From assembly GCF_025821625.1 (NCBI RefSeq), contig NZ_JACKSH010000187.1, forward strand, positions 1-64,000: a stretch of DNA of 64,000 nucleotides, read 5' to 3'. The notes beneath the pieces are model-generated. The model saw only the letters and a program-made list of their open reading frames with translations. It was not told the DNA's origin and made no database searches. Origin of the DNA: Mycolicibacterium pyrenivorans (GTDB lineage: Bacteria; Actinomycetota; Actinomycetes; Mycobacteriales; Mycobacteriaceae). Made by a program: the position numbers and the translations under genes. Below, piece by piece: positions 42,719 through 52,476 of the stretch. Positions within the stretch are counted from its first letter, which is position 1. Each line of letters begins with the position of its first letter.

Positions 42719-43906
42719 GTGCGACGTGCACTGGTGCGCCCGCTGGTCGGCTTCATCACCGTCGCGACCGTAGTGGCGGTGGTGGCGCTGTCTGCCGCGC
42801 TGTTCCGCGACGATTTCTCCGAATCCGTTCCACTGACCGTCATCTCGCCGAGGGCGGGCCTGGTGATGAACCCGGACGCCAAGGTCCAGTTCCACGGAGT
42901 GCAGATCGGCAAGGTCGAGTCGATCGACGAACTGTCCGACGGCACCGCCGCGCTCCACCTGGCGATCGAGCCGTCCCGGCTGCAGCTCATACCCGAGGAT
43001 GTGACCGTCGACATCGCATCGACGACGGTGTTCGGCGCGAAGGTCGTACGGCTGATACCACCGGACGATCCCTCACCTCATTCGGTGCGCGCGGGACAGG
43101 TCCTCGGCGCCGAACACGTCATGATCGAAGCCAACACCCTGTTCGAACAGCTGGTATCCGTGTTGTCCTCGATCCAGCCCGACAAGCTCCACGAGACACT
43201 CGGCGCCATCGCGTCGGCGATGAGGGGGCGCGGCGAGAAGATCGGCCAGAGCCTCACCGACCTCAACTCCGCACTGGGACAGCTCAACCCGCACCTCGAG
43301 GCTCTCGATCACGATCTCGCGGCGGCGCCCCCGGTGCTGGCCGCCTACGCTGACGCCGCACCCGACCTGATGTCGATCGTCGACAGCACGACCCGCCTCA
43401 GCACCAGCGTCGTCGAAACCGAACCCGACCTCGACGCACTGCTGGTGAGCGCGATCGGCCTCAGCGACATCGGCAGCCCGGTACTGGCCGAGAACACGCG
43501 ACCGCTCGGTGACGTGCTGGGCCTGCTGGCGCCTACCACTGCCCTGCTGCGCGACTACCACCAGGCGCTGACCTGCGGACTCGGTTCCATCACCATCATG
43601 GCAAACAATCCGCCGCTCAACGTGCCCGGTGTCGAAGTGCTTGCAGGCTTCTTCTGGGGTCTGGACCGCTACCGGTACCCGGCGGACCTGCCCAAGGTCG
43701 CCGCCACCGGCGGCCCGCAATGCACCGACCTGCCCAAGATCCCATACGGGAAGGCACCGCCTTTCGTAATCACCGATACCGGCGCCAACCCATGGAAATA
43801 CGGGAACCGCGGGCCGATCGTCAACTCCGACTTGTTGAAGCAGATCCTGTTCGGACCGATCGACGGACCACCCCGCAACAGCGCGCAGATCGGGCAGCCG
43901 GGATGA
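42719..43906 (+). CDS. mceA: Mce family protein, MceA
   Basis: A 395-residue Mce protein. One N-terminal membrane helix (LVGFITVATVVAVVALSAAL) is followed by the MlaD/Mce domain (PRAGLVMNPDAKVQFHGVQI, GKVESIDEL) and a long helical domain. MceA-F assemble into a periplasm-spanning tube that carries lipids to a YrbE permease. GTG 42719 has GGAAGGAG upstream. It is the first mce gene, and no yrbEA/yrbEB genes precede it anywhere in this window. Confidence 0.92.
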   Translation: MRRALVRPLVGFITVATVVAVVALSAALFRDDFSESVPLTVISPRAGLVMNPDAKVQFHGVQIGKVESIDELSDGTAALHLAIEPSRLQLIPEDVTVDIASTTVFGAKVVRLIPPDDPSPHSVRAGQVLGAEHVMIEANTLFEQLVSVLSSIQPDKLHETLGAIASAMRGRGEKIGQSLTDLNSALGQLNPHLEALDHDLAAAPPVLAAYADAAPDLMSIVDSTTRLSTSVVETEPDLDALLVSAIGLSDIGSPVLAENTRPLGDVLGLLAPTTALLRDYHQALTCGLGSITIMANNPPLNVPGVEVLAGFFWGLDRYRYPADLPKVAATGGPQCTDLPKIPYGKAPPFVITDTGANPWKYGNRGPIVNSDLLKQILFGPIDGPPRNSAQIGQPG

Positions 43907-44943
43907 GCCGCCGCAGGATTCCAGGGACAAACCGCGAGCTCCCGAAACTCGTCGCGTTCGTCGTCGTGATGCTGCTGTTGACCGCGTGCCTGTTCGCCGT
44001 CTTCGGTCAGTACCGCAACTCGTCGACCCACACCTATTCCGCGGTGTTCAAGGATGTTTCGAATCTGCAGGACGGTGAGTCGGTCAGGTTCGCCGGCGTG
44101 CGCATCGGCACCGTCAAAGACCTGTCGATGCAACCGGACAAGACGGTCGTGGTGACGTTCGACGCCGACCGCGAGGTGGTGCTCACCCACGGCACCCACG
44201 CGGTGGTCCGTTACCTGAACCTGGTCGGCGACCGATTCCTGGAGCTCGTCGACGACGAGGGCTCGACGAAGGTCCTGCCCGCCGGTTCACAGATCCCGGT
44301 CGAACGGAGTGCCCCCGCGCTGGATCTCGATCTGCTCCTCGGCGGGCTCAAGCCGGTGATCAAAGGCCTCAACGCTGCGGATGTCAACGCGCTCAGCGCA
44401 TCTCTGATCCAGATCATCCAGGGCCAAGGCGGCACCGTGGAGTCCCTGTTGTCGAGAACCTCGGCGTTCTCCAACTCGCTGGCCGACAAGAACCAGGTGA
44501 TCGACCAGCTGATCGACAATCTGCGCACCACCCTGGCCACCCTCGGCGACCAGCGGGACCAGTTCGCCGGCGGAATCGAACGCTTGGAGCGACTCGTCAC
44601 CGAGCTCACCGCCGAACGGGAACCGATCGGTTCCGCCATCGACTCCCTGAGCGCCGGGACCGCCTCCCTGTCCGATCTACTCACCGAGAGCCGGCCACCG
44701 CTTGCCGGGTCCATCGAACAGCTTCACTGGCTGGCACGCAACATCGAGAGCAAACTCGACCGCGCCGAAACCGCGATCAGCAAGGCGCCAGAGAACTACC
44801 GCAAGCTGGTCCGGATCGGTTCGTACGGCAGCTTCGTCAACTACTACATCTGCTCGCTCGGTGTCCGCGTCACCGACCTGCAAGGCCGTACCGCGGTGTT
44901 CCCCGTGTTCAGGCAGGACAACGGAAGGTGCGCTGAGAACTGA
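43903..44943 (+). CDS. mceB: Mce family protein, MceB
   Basis: A 346-residue Mce protein with an N-terminal helix (LVAFVVVMLLLTACLFAVFG) and the Mce domain (FKDVSNLQDGESVRFAGVRI then GTVKDL, YLNLVGDRFLEL). The long coiled helical region follows, and the end NYYICSLGVRVTDLQGRT is typical of MceB. ATG 43903 overlaps the mceA stop (ATGA). Confidence 0.92.
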   Translation: MSRRRIPGTNRELPKLVAFVVVMLLLTACLFAVFGQYRNSSTHTYSAVFKDVSNLQDGESVRFAGVRIGTVKDLSMQPDKTVVVTFDADREVVLTHGTHAVVRYLNLVGDRFLELVDDEGSTKVLPAGSQIPVERSAPALDLDLLLGGLKPVIKGLNAADVNALSASLIQIIQGQGGTVESLLSRTSAFSNSLADKNQVIDQLIDNLRTTLATLGDQRDQFAGGIERLERLVTELTAEREPIGSAIDSLSAGTASLSDLLTESRPPLAGSIEQLHWLARNIESKLDRAETAISKAPENYRKLVRIGSYGSFVNYYICSLGVRVTDLQGRTAVFPVFRQDNGRCAEN

Positions 44944-46028
44944 TGCTGAAGTATCGCGGCACGGGCGTCGTTCGCGCGGGCTTCATCGGCGTTGTCGTGA
45001 TCGTGCTGACCATCGCCGTCGGGCTGGCACCCGAGCGGCTCCTGGGCTGGGCGACGTCGATTCGCTACCAGGCGGTGTTCACCGACCTCAGCGGCCTCGC
45101 CGTGGGCAACGACGTCACCGTCTCGGGCATGAAACTCGGCAAGGTGACCGCGGTGTCACTGCAGGACCCGAATGCCCTCGTGACCTTCACCGTCGACAGC
45201 CTGACACCGCTCGGCTCGAAGACCACAGCCCATATCCGTACCGGAACCCTGCTGGGACAACGGAACCTGACCCTCGAGTCCGCAGGCGAGGGAACGCTGT
45301 CCCCGATGTCGGTCATCCCCGTGACCCAGACATCATCGCCGTACACGCTGACCGAGGCCATCGGCGAACTGACCGCCAACACCACCGACACCGACACCGC
45401 CCGACTCAGTGAGTCGCTGGACACGCTATCAACCACGATCGACCAGATCGCCCCTCGGCTGGGCCCGACGTTCGACGGGTTGTCGCGCATCTCGCAAGCC
45501 CTCAACGCCCGCAACTCCGCGCTCGGTGAGCTGTTCGCCAGCGGGCGTGAGGTCACCGAGGTGCTCGCCTCCCGTGGCGAACAGGTCTCGACGCTAATCC
45601 TCAACGCCAACGACCTCGTGGGCATGCTGTCGGACAGGCGGCAGACCATCGTGGAACTCCTCGCCTACACCTCCGCGGTGTCCCGGGAGGTCACCGGGCT
45701 GGTGCACGACAACGAACAGGAGCTCGCACCGACACTCGACAAACTGAACACGGTGCTGGCGATGCTGGAACGCCAGCGCGACAACATCGCCGTGGCGCTC
45801 CCCCGGCTGGCGAAATACCAGATCACACTCGGCGAGACGGTGGCCAGCGGTCCCTACTACTCCGCCTACATACCGAACCTCGACCTACCGCCCGTCCTGC
45901 AGCCGTTCCTGGACTACGCATTCGGGTTCCGCCGCGGAGTCAACGCCGGACAACCACCCGACAACGCAGGCCCGCGGGCCGAGCTTCCATTCCCGCGCAA
46001 CGGCATCCCGGAAAGGCCGCCACGATGA
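44943..46028 (+). CDS. mceC: Mce family protein, MceC
   Basis: A 361-residue Mce protein: N-terminal helix GFIGVVVIVLTIAVGLAPE, Mce domain FTDLSGLAVGNDVTVSGMKL, helical region, and a proline-rich end (GQPPDNAGPRAELPFP). ATG 44943 shares one base with the mceB stop (TGATG). MceC proteins commonly end in such proline-rich tails. Confidence 0.92.
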   Translation: MLKYRGTGVVRAGFIGVVVIVLTIAVGLAPERLLGWATSIRYQAVFTDLSGLAVGNDVTVSGMKLGKVTAVSLQDPNALVTFTVDSLTPLGSKTTAHIRTGTLLGQRNLTLESAGEGTLSPMSVIPVTQTSSPYTLTEAIGELTANTTDTDTARLSESLDTLSTTIDQIAPRLGPTFDGLSRISQALNARNSALGELFASGREVTEVLASRGEQVSTLILNANDLVGMLSDRRQTIVELLAYTSAVSREVTGLVHDNEQELAPTLDKLNTVLAMLERQRDNIAVALPRLAKYQITLGETVASGPYYSAYIPNLDLPPVLQPFLDYAFGFRRGVNAGQPPDNAGPRAELPFPRNGIPERPPR

Positions 46029-47353
46029 GCCGCACGAAGCTGACGAGGCTGACCGCCGTGGCGCTCGCCGCACTGCTGGTGTCCTCGGCCGCCTTCCTCG
46101 CCGCGGCACGGCATTTCGCCCCGACCACGATCACCGCGATCTTCGCGAACGCCAACGCGATCTACCCCGGCGACGACGTGCGCATCGCCGGCGTCAAGGT
46201 CGGCACCATCACCGGGATCGAACCCGACGCCACACAGGCGATCTTCTCCCTGAAGATCGACCACGGCGTGCGGGTGGCCGCCGACGCGAAAGCGGTCGTG
46301 GTGGCCCAGAATCTGATCTCGGCGCGATTCGTCCAGCTCACTCCGGGGGGTAGTTCGGGTCCGACCATCAGCGACGAGGCGGTGATCCCCCGGGAGCGGA
46401 CCGCGGTGCCCGTCGAGTGGGATGAGGTCAAGGAGCAGTTGAACCGACTGGCCACTGACCTCGGCCCCTCCTCAGAGGTGTCGGCCAGTTCGGTGGGCCG
46501 CTTCATCGACAGCGCCGCGAATGCCATGGACGGCAACGGGGAGAAGCTCCGGCGAGCCCTCAACCAGCTGGCAGGCATCAGCAGGGTGATCGCCGACGGA
46601 AGCGGCGACATCACCGAGATCATCAGCAACCTGCAAACGTTCGTCGCCGTGCTGCGGGAAAGCAATGAGCAGATCGTGCAGTTCCAGGATCGGCTCGCCA
46701 CCCTCAGCAGTGTCCTCGACGGCAGCCGCAGCGATCTGGACGCCGGACTGGTCAACCTTTCCGAAGCCGTCGGCGAGGTACAGCGCTTCGTCGCGGGCAG
46801 TCGCGACCGCGCATCCGAACAGGTCGCCCGACTGGTCAACGTCACCCAGAACCTCGTCGACCATCGCGGAGATCTCGAACAGGTGCTGCACGTCGCGCCC
46901 TCTGCACTCGCGAACGCCTACAACATGATGGATCCCCGCACCGGCGGTGCCAGCGGGGTGTTCGTCCTCAACAATCTCGCGGACCCGAACGCGTTCTTCT
47001 GCGGCATGCTGGGCGCACTGGCCAACGCCACCGCGCCCGAATCCGGCAAGCTCTGCGCGCACTACCTGGGGCCGGCTCTGGACACCGTGAGTCTCAACTA
47101 CCTTCCCTTCCCGGTGAACCCGCTGCTCACCCCGGTTCCCTCCGAAAGCAAGCTCATCTACACCGAGCCGCAGTTACGACCCGGCGGCACCGGCACCCGA
47201 TCGGGTTTCATGCCGATCGCTCCCGAGGACTCGGCCTACCAGCCCGTGCCCGGCGCCCCACCGATACCCGTCCCGCCACCGGGGCCCGCCCCCGCCGCGA
47301 CGACACCGACTCTGCCCGAGATGCTCCTGCCCGCCGAAGGACCCCCGTCATGA
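46025..47353 (+). CDS. mceD: Mce family protein, MceD
   Basis: A 442-residue Mce protein: N-terminal helix LTAVALAALLVSSAAFLAAA, Mce domain NAIYPGDDVRIAGVKVGTI, SARFVQLTPG, helical region, and a proline-rich C-terminus (PGAPPIPVPPPGPAPAAT). The segment ANAYNMMDPRTGGASGVFVL is typical of MceD. ATG 46025 overlaps the mceC stop (ATGA). Confidence 0.92.
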   Translation: MSRTKLTRLTAVALAALLVSSAAFLAAARHFAPTTITAIFANANAIYPGDDVRIAGVKVGTITGIEPDATQAIFSLKIDHGVRVAADAKAVVVAQNLISARFVQLTPGGSSGPTISDEAVIPRERTAVPVEWDEVKEQLNRLATDLGPSSEVSASSVGRFIDSAANAMDGNGEKLRRALNQLAGISRVIADGSGDITEIISNLQTFVAVLRESNEQIVQFQDRLATLSSVLDGSRSDLDAGLVNLSEAVGEVQRFVAGSRDRASEQVARLVNVTQNLVDHRGDLEQVLHVAPSALANAYNMMDPRTGGASGVFVLNNLADPNAFFCGMLGALANATAPESGKLCAHYLGPALDTVSLNYLPFPVNPLLTPVPSESKLIYTEPQLRPGGTGTRSGFMPIAPEDSAYQPVPGAPPIPVPPPGPAPAATTPTLPEMLLPAEGPPS

Positions 47354-48507
47354 ACCGCATCGCCGCCCGGCACACCACCGCCCTCGGCGCGACGGTGATC
47401 GTCTGCGCGTCGGCGTGCGGCTTTCAAGGTGTCAACTCGCTACCGCTGCCCGGCGCGGTCGGCAGCGGAATGGGGGCGACGACCTACACGGTCGAGCTCT
47501 CCAACGTCGGAACCCTCGAACCGAACTCACCGGTGATGATCGACGACGTCGTGGTCGGCAGCATTCGCGACATCCGGCTGGCGGGGCGGCACGCCGAGGT
47601 GAAGATCGCGATCAAGCCAGGGGTCGAGCTGCCGGCCAACACCACCGCCGCGGTTGGCCAGACCAGCCTGCTCGGATCGATGCACCTCGAGCTGGCTGCG
47701 CCGGTCGACGAGCCGCCCGCGGGGGCGTTGGCACCCGACTCCACCATCGCGCTGGACCGCTCGTCGACATACCCGTCCACCGAGCAGACACTCGCCGCGC
47801 TGTCGTCCGTCGTCAACGCCGGCGGCCTCGGACAGCTCGACGAGATCATCCATTCGTTCAACGGTGTGTTCTCCGGCAGGCAGGGCGACATCCGAGAACT
47901 GCTGGGGAGACTGGACACCTTCGTCGGCGCACTGAATGACCAGCGGGACAACATCATCGCCACAGTGACCGAGCTGAACCGCTTCTCGGCAACGGTGGCG
48001 AATCAACGAGACCTCGTCACCCGCGCCCTTCGCGACATCCCGGCCGCCTTGGACGTCCTGCTGCGCGAACGGCCCCGTTTCGTCGAGGCGCTGGACAAGC
48101 TGCGAACCTTCAGCGACACCGCCACGACCGTCGTCACCGGCGTCAAGAGCGATCTGGTGGCCAACCTCGCGAACCTCGAACCGGTGTTCCGCGCCCTCGC
48201 CGACGTCGGACCCGACATCAGCACGGGGCTGGGCTATGCGCTCACGTTCCCGTTGAACCAGAACATCATCGACCGGGGCATCCGCGGCGACTACATGAAC
48301 CTCTTCGTCACCGTGGATCTGACACTGGGACGATTCAAGCGCGGACTGCTCGCAGGCACCTCGTTCGGCGACGAGAACGCCCCCCTTGTGCCCGCGCCGG
48401 GAGACCCCGGGTACGAGACGTTCTACTCGAAGAATCCGTTGGGCGAGGCGGTGGCGCCCCCGCCCGGGGTGGCGGGGCCGGACCGACTTCCGACAGGTGG
48501 CGGCTGA
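47350..48507 (+). CDS. mceE: Mce family lipoprotein, MceE
   Basis: A 385-residue Mce protein with a signal peptide ending in the lipobox-like CASAC, so Cys23 is probably lipidated, as expected for MceE (LprK/LprN type). The Mce domain reads LSNVGTLEPNSPVMIDDVVV then GSIRDI, with GQTSLLGSMHLEL. ATG 47350 overlaps the mceD stop (ATGA). Confidence 0.92.
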   Translation: MNRIAARHTTALGATVIVCASACGFQGVNSLPLPGAVGSGMGATTYTVELSNVGTLEPNSPVMIDDVVVGSIRDIRLAGRHAEVKIAIKPGVELPANTTAAVGQTSLLGSMHLELAAPVDEPPAGALAPDSTIALDRSSTYPSTEQTLAALSSVVNAGGLGQLDEIIHSFNGVFSGRQGDIRELLGRLDTFVGALNDQRDNIIATVTELNRFSATVANQRDLVTRALRDIPAALDVLLRERPRFVEALDKLRTFSDTATTVVTGVKSDLVANLANLEPVFRALADVGPDISTGLGYALTFPLNQNIIDRGIRGDYMNLFVTVDLTLGRFKRGLLAGTSFGDENAPLVPAPGDPGYETFYSKNPLGEAVAPPPGVAGPDRLPTGGG

Positions 48508-50021
48508 TGCTGTCCCGACTCGTCCGAATCCAGTTGACGATCTTCACGATCGCCTCGGTCGTCGGTGTCACCGCGATGATCGTGCAGTACATCCAGGCAC
48601 CGACGCTGCTCGGCATCGGGCGGATCGAAGTCACCCTCGAACTCCCCGAGGCCGGCGGCCTCTACCGGTTCGCCAACGTCACTTACCGCGGAGTCCAGAT
48701 CGGCAAGGTGACCGCCGTGGACGTCAACCGCGCCGGCGCCGTCGCGACCCTGTCGCTGTCGACCTCGCCTCAGGTTCCGGCGGATCTGCGGGCCGAGGTG
48801 CGCAGTGTCTCGGCCGTCGGCGAACAGTACGTCGATCTCCAACCGCACGGCCACTCCGGACCATACCTGCGCGATGGCTCGGTGATCCCCGTGTCGGCCA
48901 CGGTCGTGCCGCAACAGGTCGGCCCGATGATGGACCACCTCAGCGCGATGGTCGCGAGCATCCCCGAGGACAAACTCAACAAGCTGCTCGATGAATCGTT
49001 CATCGCCTTCAACGGCGCGGGATACGACCTGCAGACATTGGTGGAGTCCACCTCCAGGATCGCGCACGACACCGATGCGGTCGCCGACCGCACGTCGGCT
49101 CTGATCGAGGACACCGGACCGGTCCTCGACGGCCAGATCGCCAGCGCCGACGCGCTACGCACGTGGTCGGCACGGCTGGCGGGCGTCAGCCGGCAGCTCG
49201 TGGTCAACGACCAGGAGATCCGGCACATCTTGCACACCGGACCCGTTGCCATGCAGGAGGTTTCGCGGCTACTGGAGCAGGTCAAGCCCACCCTTCCGGT
49301 GCTGCTGGCGAACCTGACCTCGCTGGGTCAGGTCGCGGTGACCTACCGCCCGGGACTCGAGCAACTGCTGGTGCTGCTTCCCCCCGCCTCCGCCTTCTAC
49401 CAGTCCGCGGTCGGGGCGAACAACGCGACCGGTATCCCCGTCGGAGACTTCAGAATCTCGGTGGACGACCCACCTGCCTGCACCGTCGGGTTTCTTCCGG
49501 CCTCGTCCTGGCGCTCGCCCGCGGACACCACGACGCTGGACACCCCGGATGGGCTGTACTGCAAGCTGCCTCAGGATTCGCCGATCGCCGTGCGGGGGGC
49601 CCGTAACTTCCCGTGTATGGACGTCCCGGGCAAGTACGCTCCCACCGTCGCGGAGTGCAACAGCGGCAGACCTTTTCAGCCGCTGGCGACACGGCAGCAC
49701 GCGTTGGGACCCGGACCGTTCGATCCCAACCTCATCGCGCAGGGCGTTCCGCCCGACGACCGTGTCACCAGAGACGAGAACATCTTCGGCCCACTGCAGG
49801 GAACACCGATGCCGCCCGCCGGCCCAACCCCAGGACAGCCACCGGTTGCCCCCAGCGGCTTCACCACCGGACCTGCGTCGGCGGAACCCTCGGTGGCCGT
49901 CGCCCGCTACGACCCGCAGACCGGCCGGGTCGCCGCCATCGACGGTGGCACCCAGCAGCAGACTGATCTCGTCACACCCGCCGAAAACTGGAAGGAGCTG
50001 GTGTGGCCCGCCCTCCCCTGA
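48507..50021 (+). CDS. mceF: Mce family protein, MceF
   Basis: A 504-residue Mce protein, the longest of the six. It has an N-terminal helix (IQLTIFTIASVVGVTAMIV), the Mce domain (LPEAGGLYRFANVTYRGVQI, VGEQYVDLQP), a helical region and an extended C-terminus with four cysteines and a proline-rich part (TPMPPAGPTPGQPPVAPSG). ATG 48507 shares one base with the mceE stop (TGATG). Confidence 0.92.
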   Translation: MLSRLVRIQLTIFTIASVVGVTAMIVQYIQAPTLLGIGRIEVTLELPEAGGLYRFANVTYRGVQIGKVTAVDVNRAGAVATLSLSTSPQVPADLRAEVRSVSAVGEQYVDLQPHGHSGPYLRDGSVIPVSATVVPQQVGPMMDHLSAMVASIPEDKLNKLLDESFIAFNGAGYDLQTLVESTSRIAHDTDAVADRTSALIEDTGPVLDGQIASADALRTWSARLAGVSRQLVVNDQEIRHILHTGPVAMQEVSRLLEQVKPTLPVLLANLTSLGQVAVTYRPGLEQLLVLLPPASAFYQSAVGANNATGIPVGDFRISVDDPPACTVGFLPASSWRSPADTTTLDTPDGLYCKLPQDSPIAVRGARNFPCMDVPGKYAPTVAECNSGRPFQPLATRQHALGPGPFDPNLIAQGVPPDDRVTRDENIFGPLQGTPMPPAGPTPGQPPVAPSGFTTGPASAEPSVAVARYDPQTGRVAAIDGGTQQQTDLVTPAENWKELVWPALP

Positions 50022-50521
50022 CGCCGCTCACCCACATCCTGTGCTGTGTCCTCGTCACCGGTGCCGCCGGAGTCGGCGGCGCGCCGCACGCACACGCCTG
50101 GGAGGACAGCACCGCCCTCAACGGGACGTTCACCGCTCGGTCCGACGGACTGTGGGCCAAGACGAACGAGATCATGGCCTATCAGGCCGACGCCGTCGCC
50201 ACCTGGACGATCACCTCGTCATGCACCACGTTCCAGGACTGCACCGGGACCGTGGTCAGCGATCAGGGCTGGACCGCGGACCTGGTCTACCAGAGCCAGA
50301 GGTGGCGAGTCACACACATCGTCGAAGGCTGGGAGACATGCCCCGACGGCACCACTGCCCCGGGTGAACAGACCTTCACGTTCTGGGCGCAGCGACTCGA
50401 CGCCCCCGACCGCCACGACCGGCTCACCGGGTTCGACCAGACCATCGGCCCCAGCGGGGCATGCGGAGTCAACCGTTCCCTCAACATCCGGATGCCGTTC
50501 ACGCTGACCCGGATCCCCTGA
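50003..50521 (+). CDS. Small secreted protein at the end of the mce operon
   Basis: A 172-residue protein with a Sec signal peptide (ILCCVLVTGAAGVGGAPHAHA, cleavage likely after AHA at residue 32). The mature domain has four cysteines (SSCTTFQDCTG, WETCPDG, SGACGVN), suggesting two disulfides. I do not recognise a named family. The start is GTG 50003, overlapping mceF by 19 bp, so it is part of the mce transcript and may be a periplasmic accessory. It ends 1 bp from the convergent DUF2469 gene, without a visible terminator. Confidence 0.8.
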   Translation: MARPPLTPLTHILCCVLVTGAAGVGGAPHAHAWEDSTALNGTFTARSDGLWAKTNEIMAYQADAVATWTITSSCTTFQDCTGTVVSDQGWTADLVYQSQRWRVTHIVEGWETCPDGTTAPGEQTFTFWAQRLDAPDRHDRLTGFDQTIGPSGACGVNRSLNIRMPFTLTRIP

Positions 50522-50522
50522 G

Positions 50523-50828
50523 CTACTCGGGCAGCCGCAACTCGGGCTTCTCGACCTCTTCGATGTTGACGTCCTTGAACGTGATCACCCGAACCTGCTT
50601 GACGAAGCGGGCGGGCCGGTACATGTCCCACACCCACGCATCGGCCAGGCGCAACTCGAAATACACCTCGCCGTCGGCATTGCGAGGCACCATCTCCACG
50701 CTGTTGGCGAGGTAGAACCGCCGCTCCGTCTCCACCACATAGCTGAACTGACCGACGATGTCCTTGTACTCCCGGTAGAGCGAGAGCTCCATCTCGGTTT
50801 CGTACTTCTCGAGATCTTCGGCACTCAT
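50523..50828 (-). CDS. DUF2469 protein (Rv2901c-like)
   Basis: A 101-residue actinobacterial protein ([39 protein letters not shown]). It is highly conserved next to rnhB in mycobacteria and of unknown function. ATG 50828 overlaps the rnhB stop (ATGA). It marks the return to the conserved chromosome core. Confidence 0.92.
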   Translation of the reverse strand: MSAEDLEKYETEMELSLYREYKDIVGQFSYVVETERRFYLANSVEMVPRNADGEVYFELRLADAWVWDMYRPARFVKQVRVITFKDVNIEEVEKPELRLPE

Positions 50829-51571
50829 CGGCTCAGCTGTCCTTCATGTAGATCGGAGTCCCTCAGACCCATTGTGCTCATCTTCCCGCACGCCAGTTCT
50901 GCGTACCCCCCCGGTTCCCGCACCGCCAGACGCCGCACGTTGATGAACGAATACCGGTGCTGGCTGGAGGGGCCGAGCCTGGCCAGCGCCGCACTGTGCG
51001 CCGGGGTGCTGTAGCCCTTGTGGTCTGAAAAGCCATAGCCCGGATGGTCGTCGTCCATCGCGACCATCAACCGGTCGCGGCTGACCTTGGCCAGCACACT
51101 CGCGGCCGCGATGCACGCCGCGGCGGCATCGCCGCCCACCACAGGCAACGACGGCGTCGGCAGCCCCGGCACCCGAAATCCGTCGGACAGCACATACCCG
51201 GGCCGCAGCGGCAAACCGGCCACCGCCCGTCGCATCCCTTCGATGTTGGCGACGTGCACACCTCGGCGATCCACCTCGACCGACGGGATGAACACCACGT
51301 GGTAGGCCAGCGCATACCGCCGGATCAGCGGGAACAGCCGCTCCCGCTCGGCTTCGTTGAGCTTCTTGGAGTCGTCGAGCGCGGCGAGGCTCTCCAACCG
51401 GTTGGGGCCGAGCACACACGCCGCAACCACCAGCGGACCTGCACACGCCCCCCGCCCGACCTCGTCGACGCCGGCCACCGGACCGAGGCCGGCGCGGTAC
51501 AACGCGGACTCGAGAGTGCGCAGGCCAGCCGATTTGCGGATCACCACTCGGGGCGGCCACGCAGCGGGCAC
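50825..51571 (-). CDS. rnhB: Ribonuclease HII
   Basis: A 248-residue RNase HII, removing RNA from RNA-DNA hybrids and misincorporated ribonucleotides. The catalytic motif [19 protein letters not shown] supplies the Asp-Glu pair. [16 protein letters not shown] and the later [19 protein letters not shown] supply the remaining acidic residues and helix. Start is GTG 51571. It overlaps DUF2469 by 4 bp. Confidence 0.95.
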   Translation of the reverse strand: MPAAWPPRVVIRKSAGLRTLESALYRAGLGPVAGVDEVGRGACAGPLVVAACVLGPNRLESLAALDDSKKLNEAERERLFPLIRRYALAYHVVFIPSVEVDRRGVHVANIEGMRRAVAGLPLRPGYVLSDGFRVPGLPTPSLPVVGGDAAAACIAAASVLAKVSRDRLMVAMDDDHPGYGFSDHKGYSTPAHSAALARLGPSSQHRYSFINVRRLAVREPGGYAELACGKMSTMGLRDSDLHEGQLSR

Positions 51572-51594
51572 GTGTCAGGGCCTCCTGTCGGCGC

Positions 51595-52428
51595 TCAGCT
51601 GGATTCTTGGGGGTTCACCGAGCTCACGCCACCCCACCGCGACGGCGGCCAGGCGATGAACCGGGCTTTCCCGATGACATTCTCCACCGGAATCGTCCCG
51701 GCGACCGGATCACCGGTGCACAACAGCCCATCCTGGGCGTCCTCGGGCCGGTTGCTGCAGTGACTGCGCGAGTCCGCGGAGTGGGTGCGGTTGTCACCCA
51801 TCACCCACACCCTGTCTTCGGGGACGGTGACCGGCCCGAACTCGTTGCCCAGGCACGGATATACCGCGGGGTCCGCCATCATCGTGTTCGGATCGAGGTA
51901 GGGCTCGTCGAGCGGCTTGCCGTCGACGGTCAGACCGGTCTCGGCGCGACATTGAACGGTCTGTCCCCCGACCGCGATGATGCGTTTCACGAGGTCGTTC
52001 TCGTCGGGAGGGACGAACCCGACGAACGACAGCGCGTTCTGCACCCACCGGACGGCGGTGTTGTCCGACCGGATCGACTTGTAGCCGATGCTCCAGTTCG
52101 GTGGTCCCTTGAAGACGACGACATCACCGGGTTCGGGAGAAGAGAACCGATAGGTCATCTTGTCGACCATGATGCGGTCGCCGACGCAACCGTTGCAGCC
52201 GTGCAGCGTGGGCTGCATCGACTCGGACGGAATCAGGTAGGGCCGGGCGATGAACGTCAGCATCACGTAATACAGCACGAGCGCGATCGTGATGAGGATC
52301 GCCGCCTCGCGAACGGCGCCGCGCTTCTTCTTGGCTGGCTGCTGCTCGTCCTGCTGCTCGTCGCCGGATTCAGGTGCCTCGAGCGTGCGTTCGGCGGACG
52401 AGTCGTCGGATTCTGAAGGTCCGGTCAC
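51595..52428 (-). CDS. lepB: Signal peptidase I
   Basis: A 277-residue type I leader peptidase. An acidic cytosolic N-terminus (PESGDEQQDEQQPAKKKRG) precedes one membrane helix. The catalytic Ser is in IPSESMQPTL, the catalytic Lys in DLVKRIIAVGG, and VWVMGDNRTHSADSR is the conserved box E. Start is GTG 52428. It lies between rnhB and rplS as in M. tuberculosis. Confidence 0.95.
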   Translation of the reverse strand: MTGPSESDDSSAERTLEAPESGDEQQDEQQPAKKKRGAVREAAILITIALVLYYVMLTFIARPYLIPSESMQPTLHGCNGCVGDRIMVDKMTYRFSSPEPGDVVVFKGPPNWSIGYKSIRSDNTAVRWVQNALSFVGFVPPDENDLVKRIIAVGGQTVQCRAETGLTVDGKPLDEPYLDPNTMMADPAVYPCLGNEFGPVTVPEDRVWVMGDNRTHSADSRSHCSNRPEDAQDGLLCTGDPVAGTIPVENVIGKARFIAWPPSRWGGVSSVNPQESS

Positions 52429-52476
52429 GGGATCAGCGTAGCCAGCGCCCCGATGGCCCCGGCTCGACCCGGGAGG

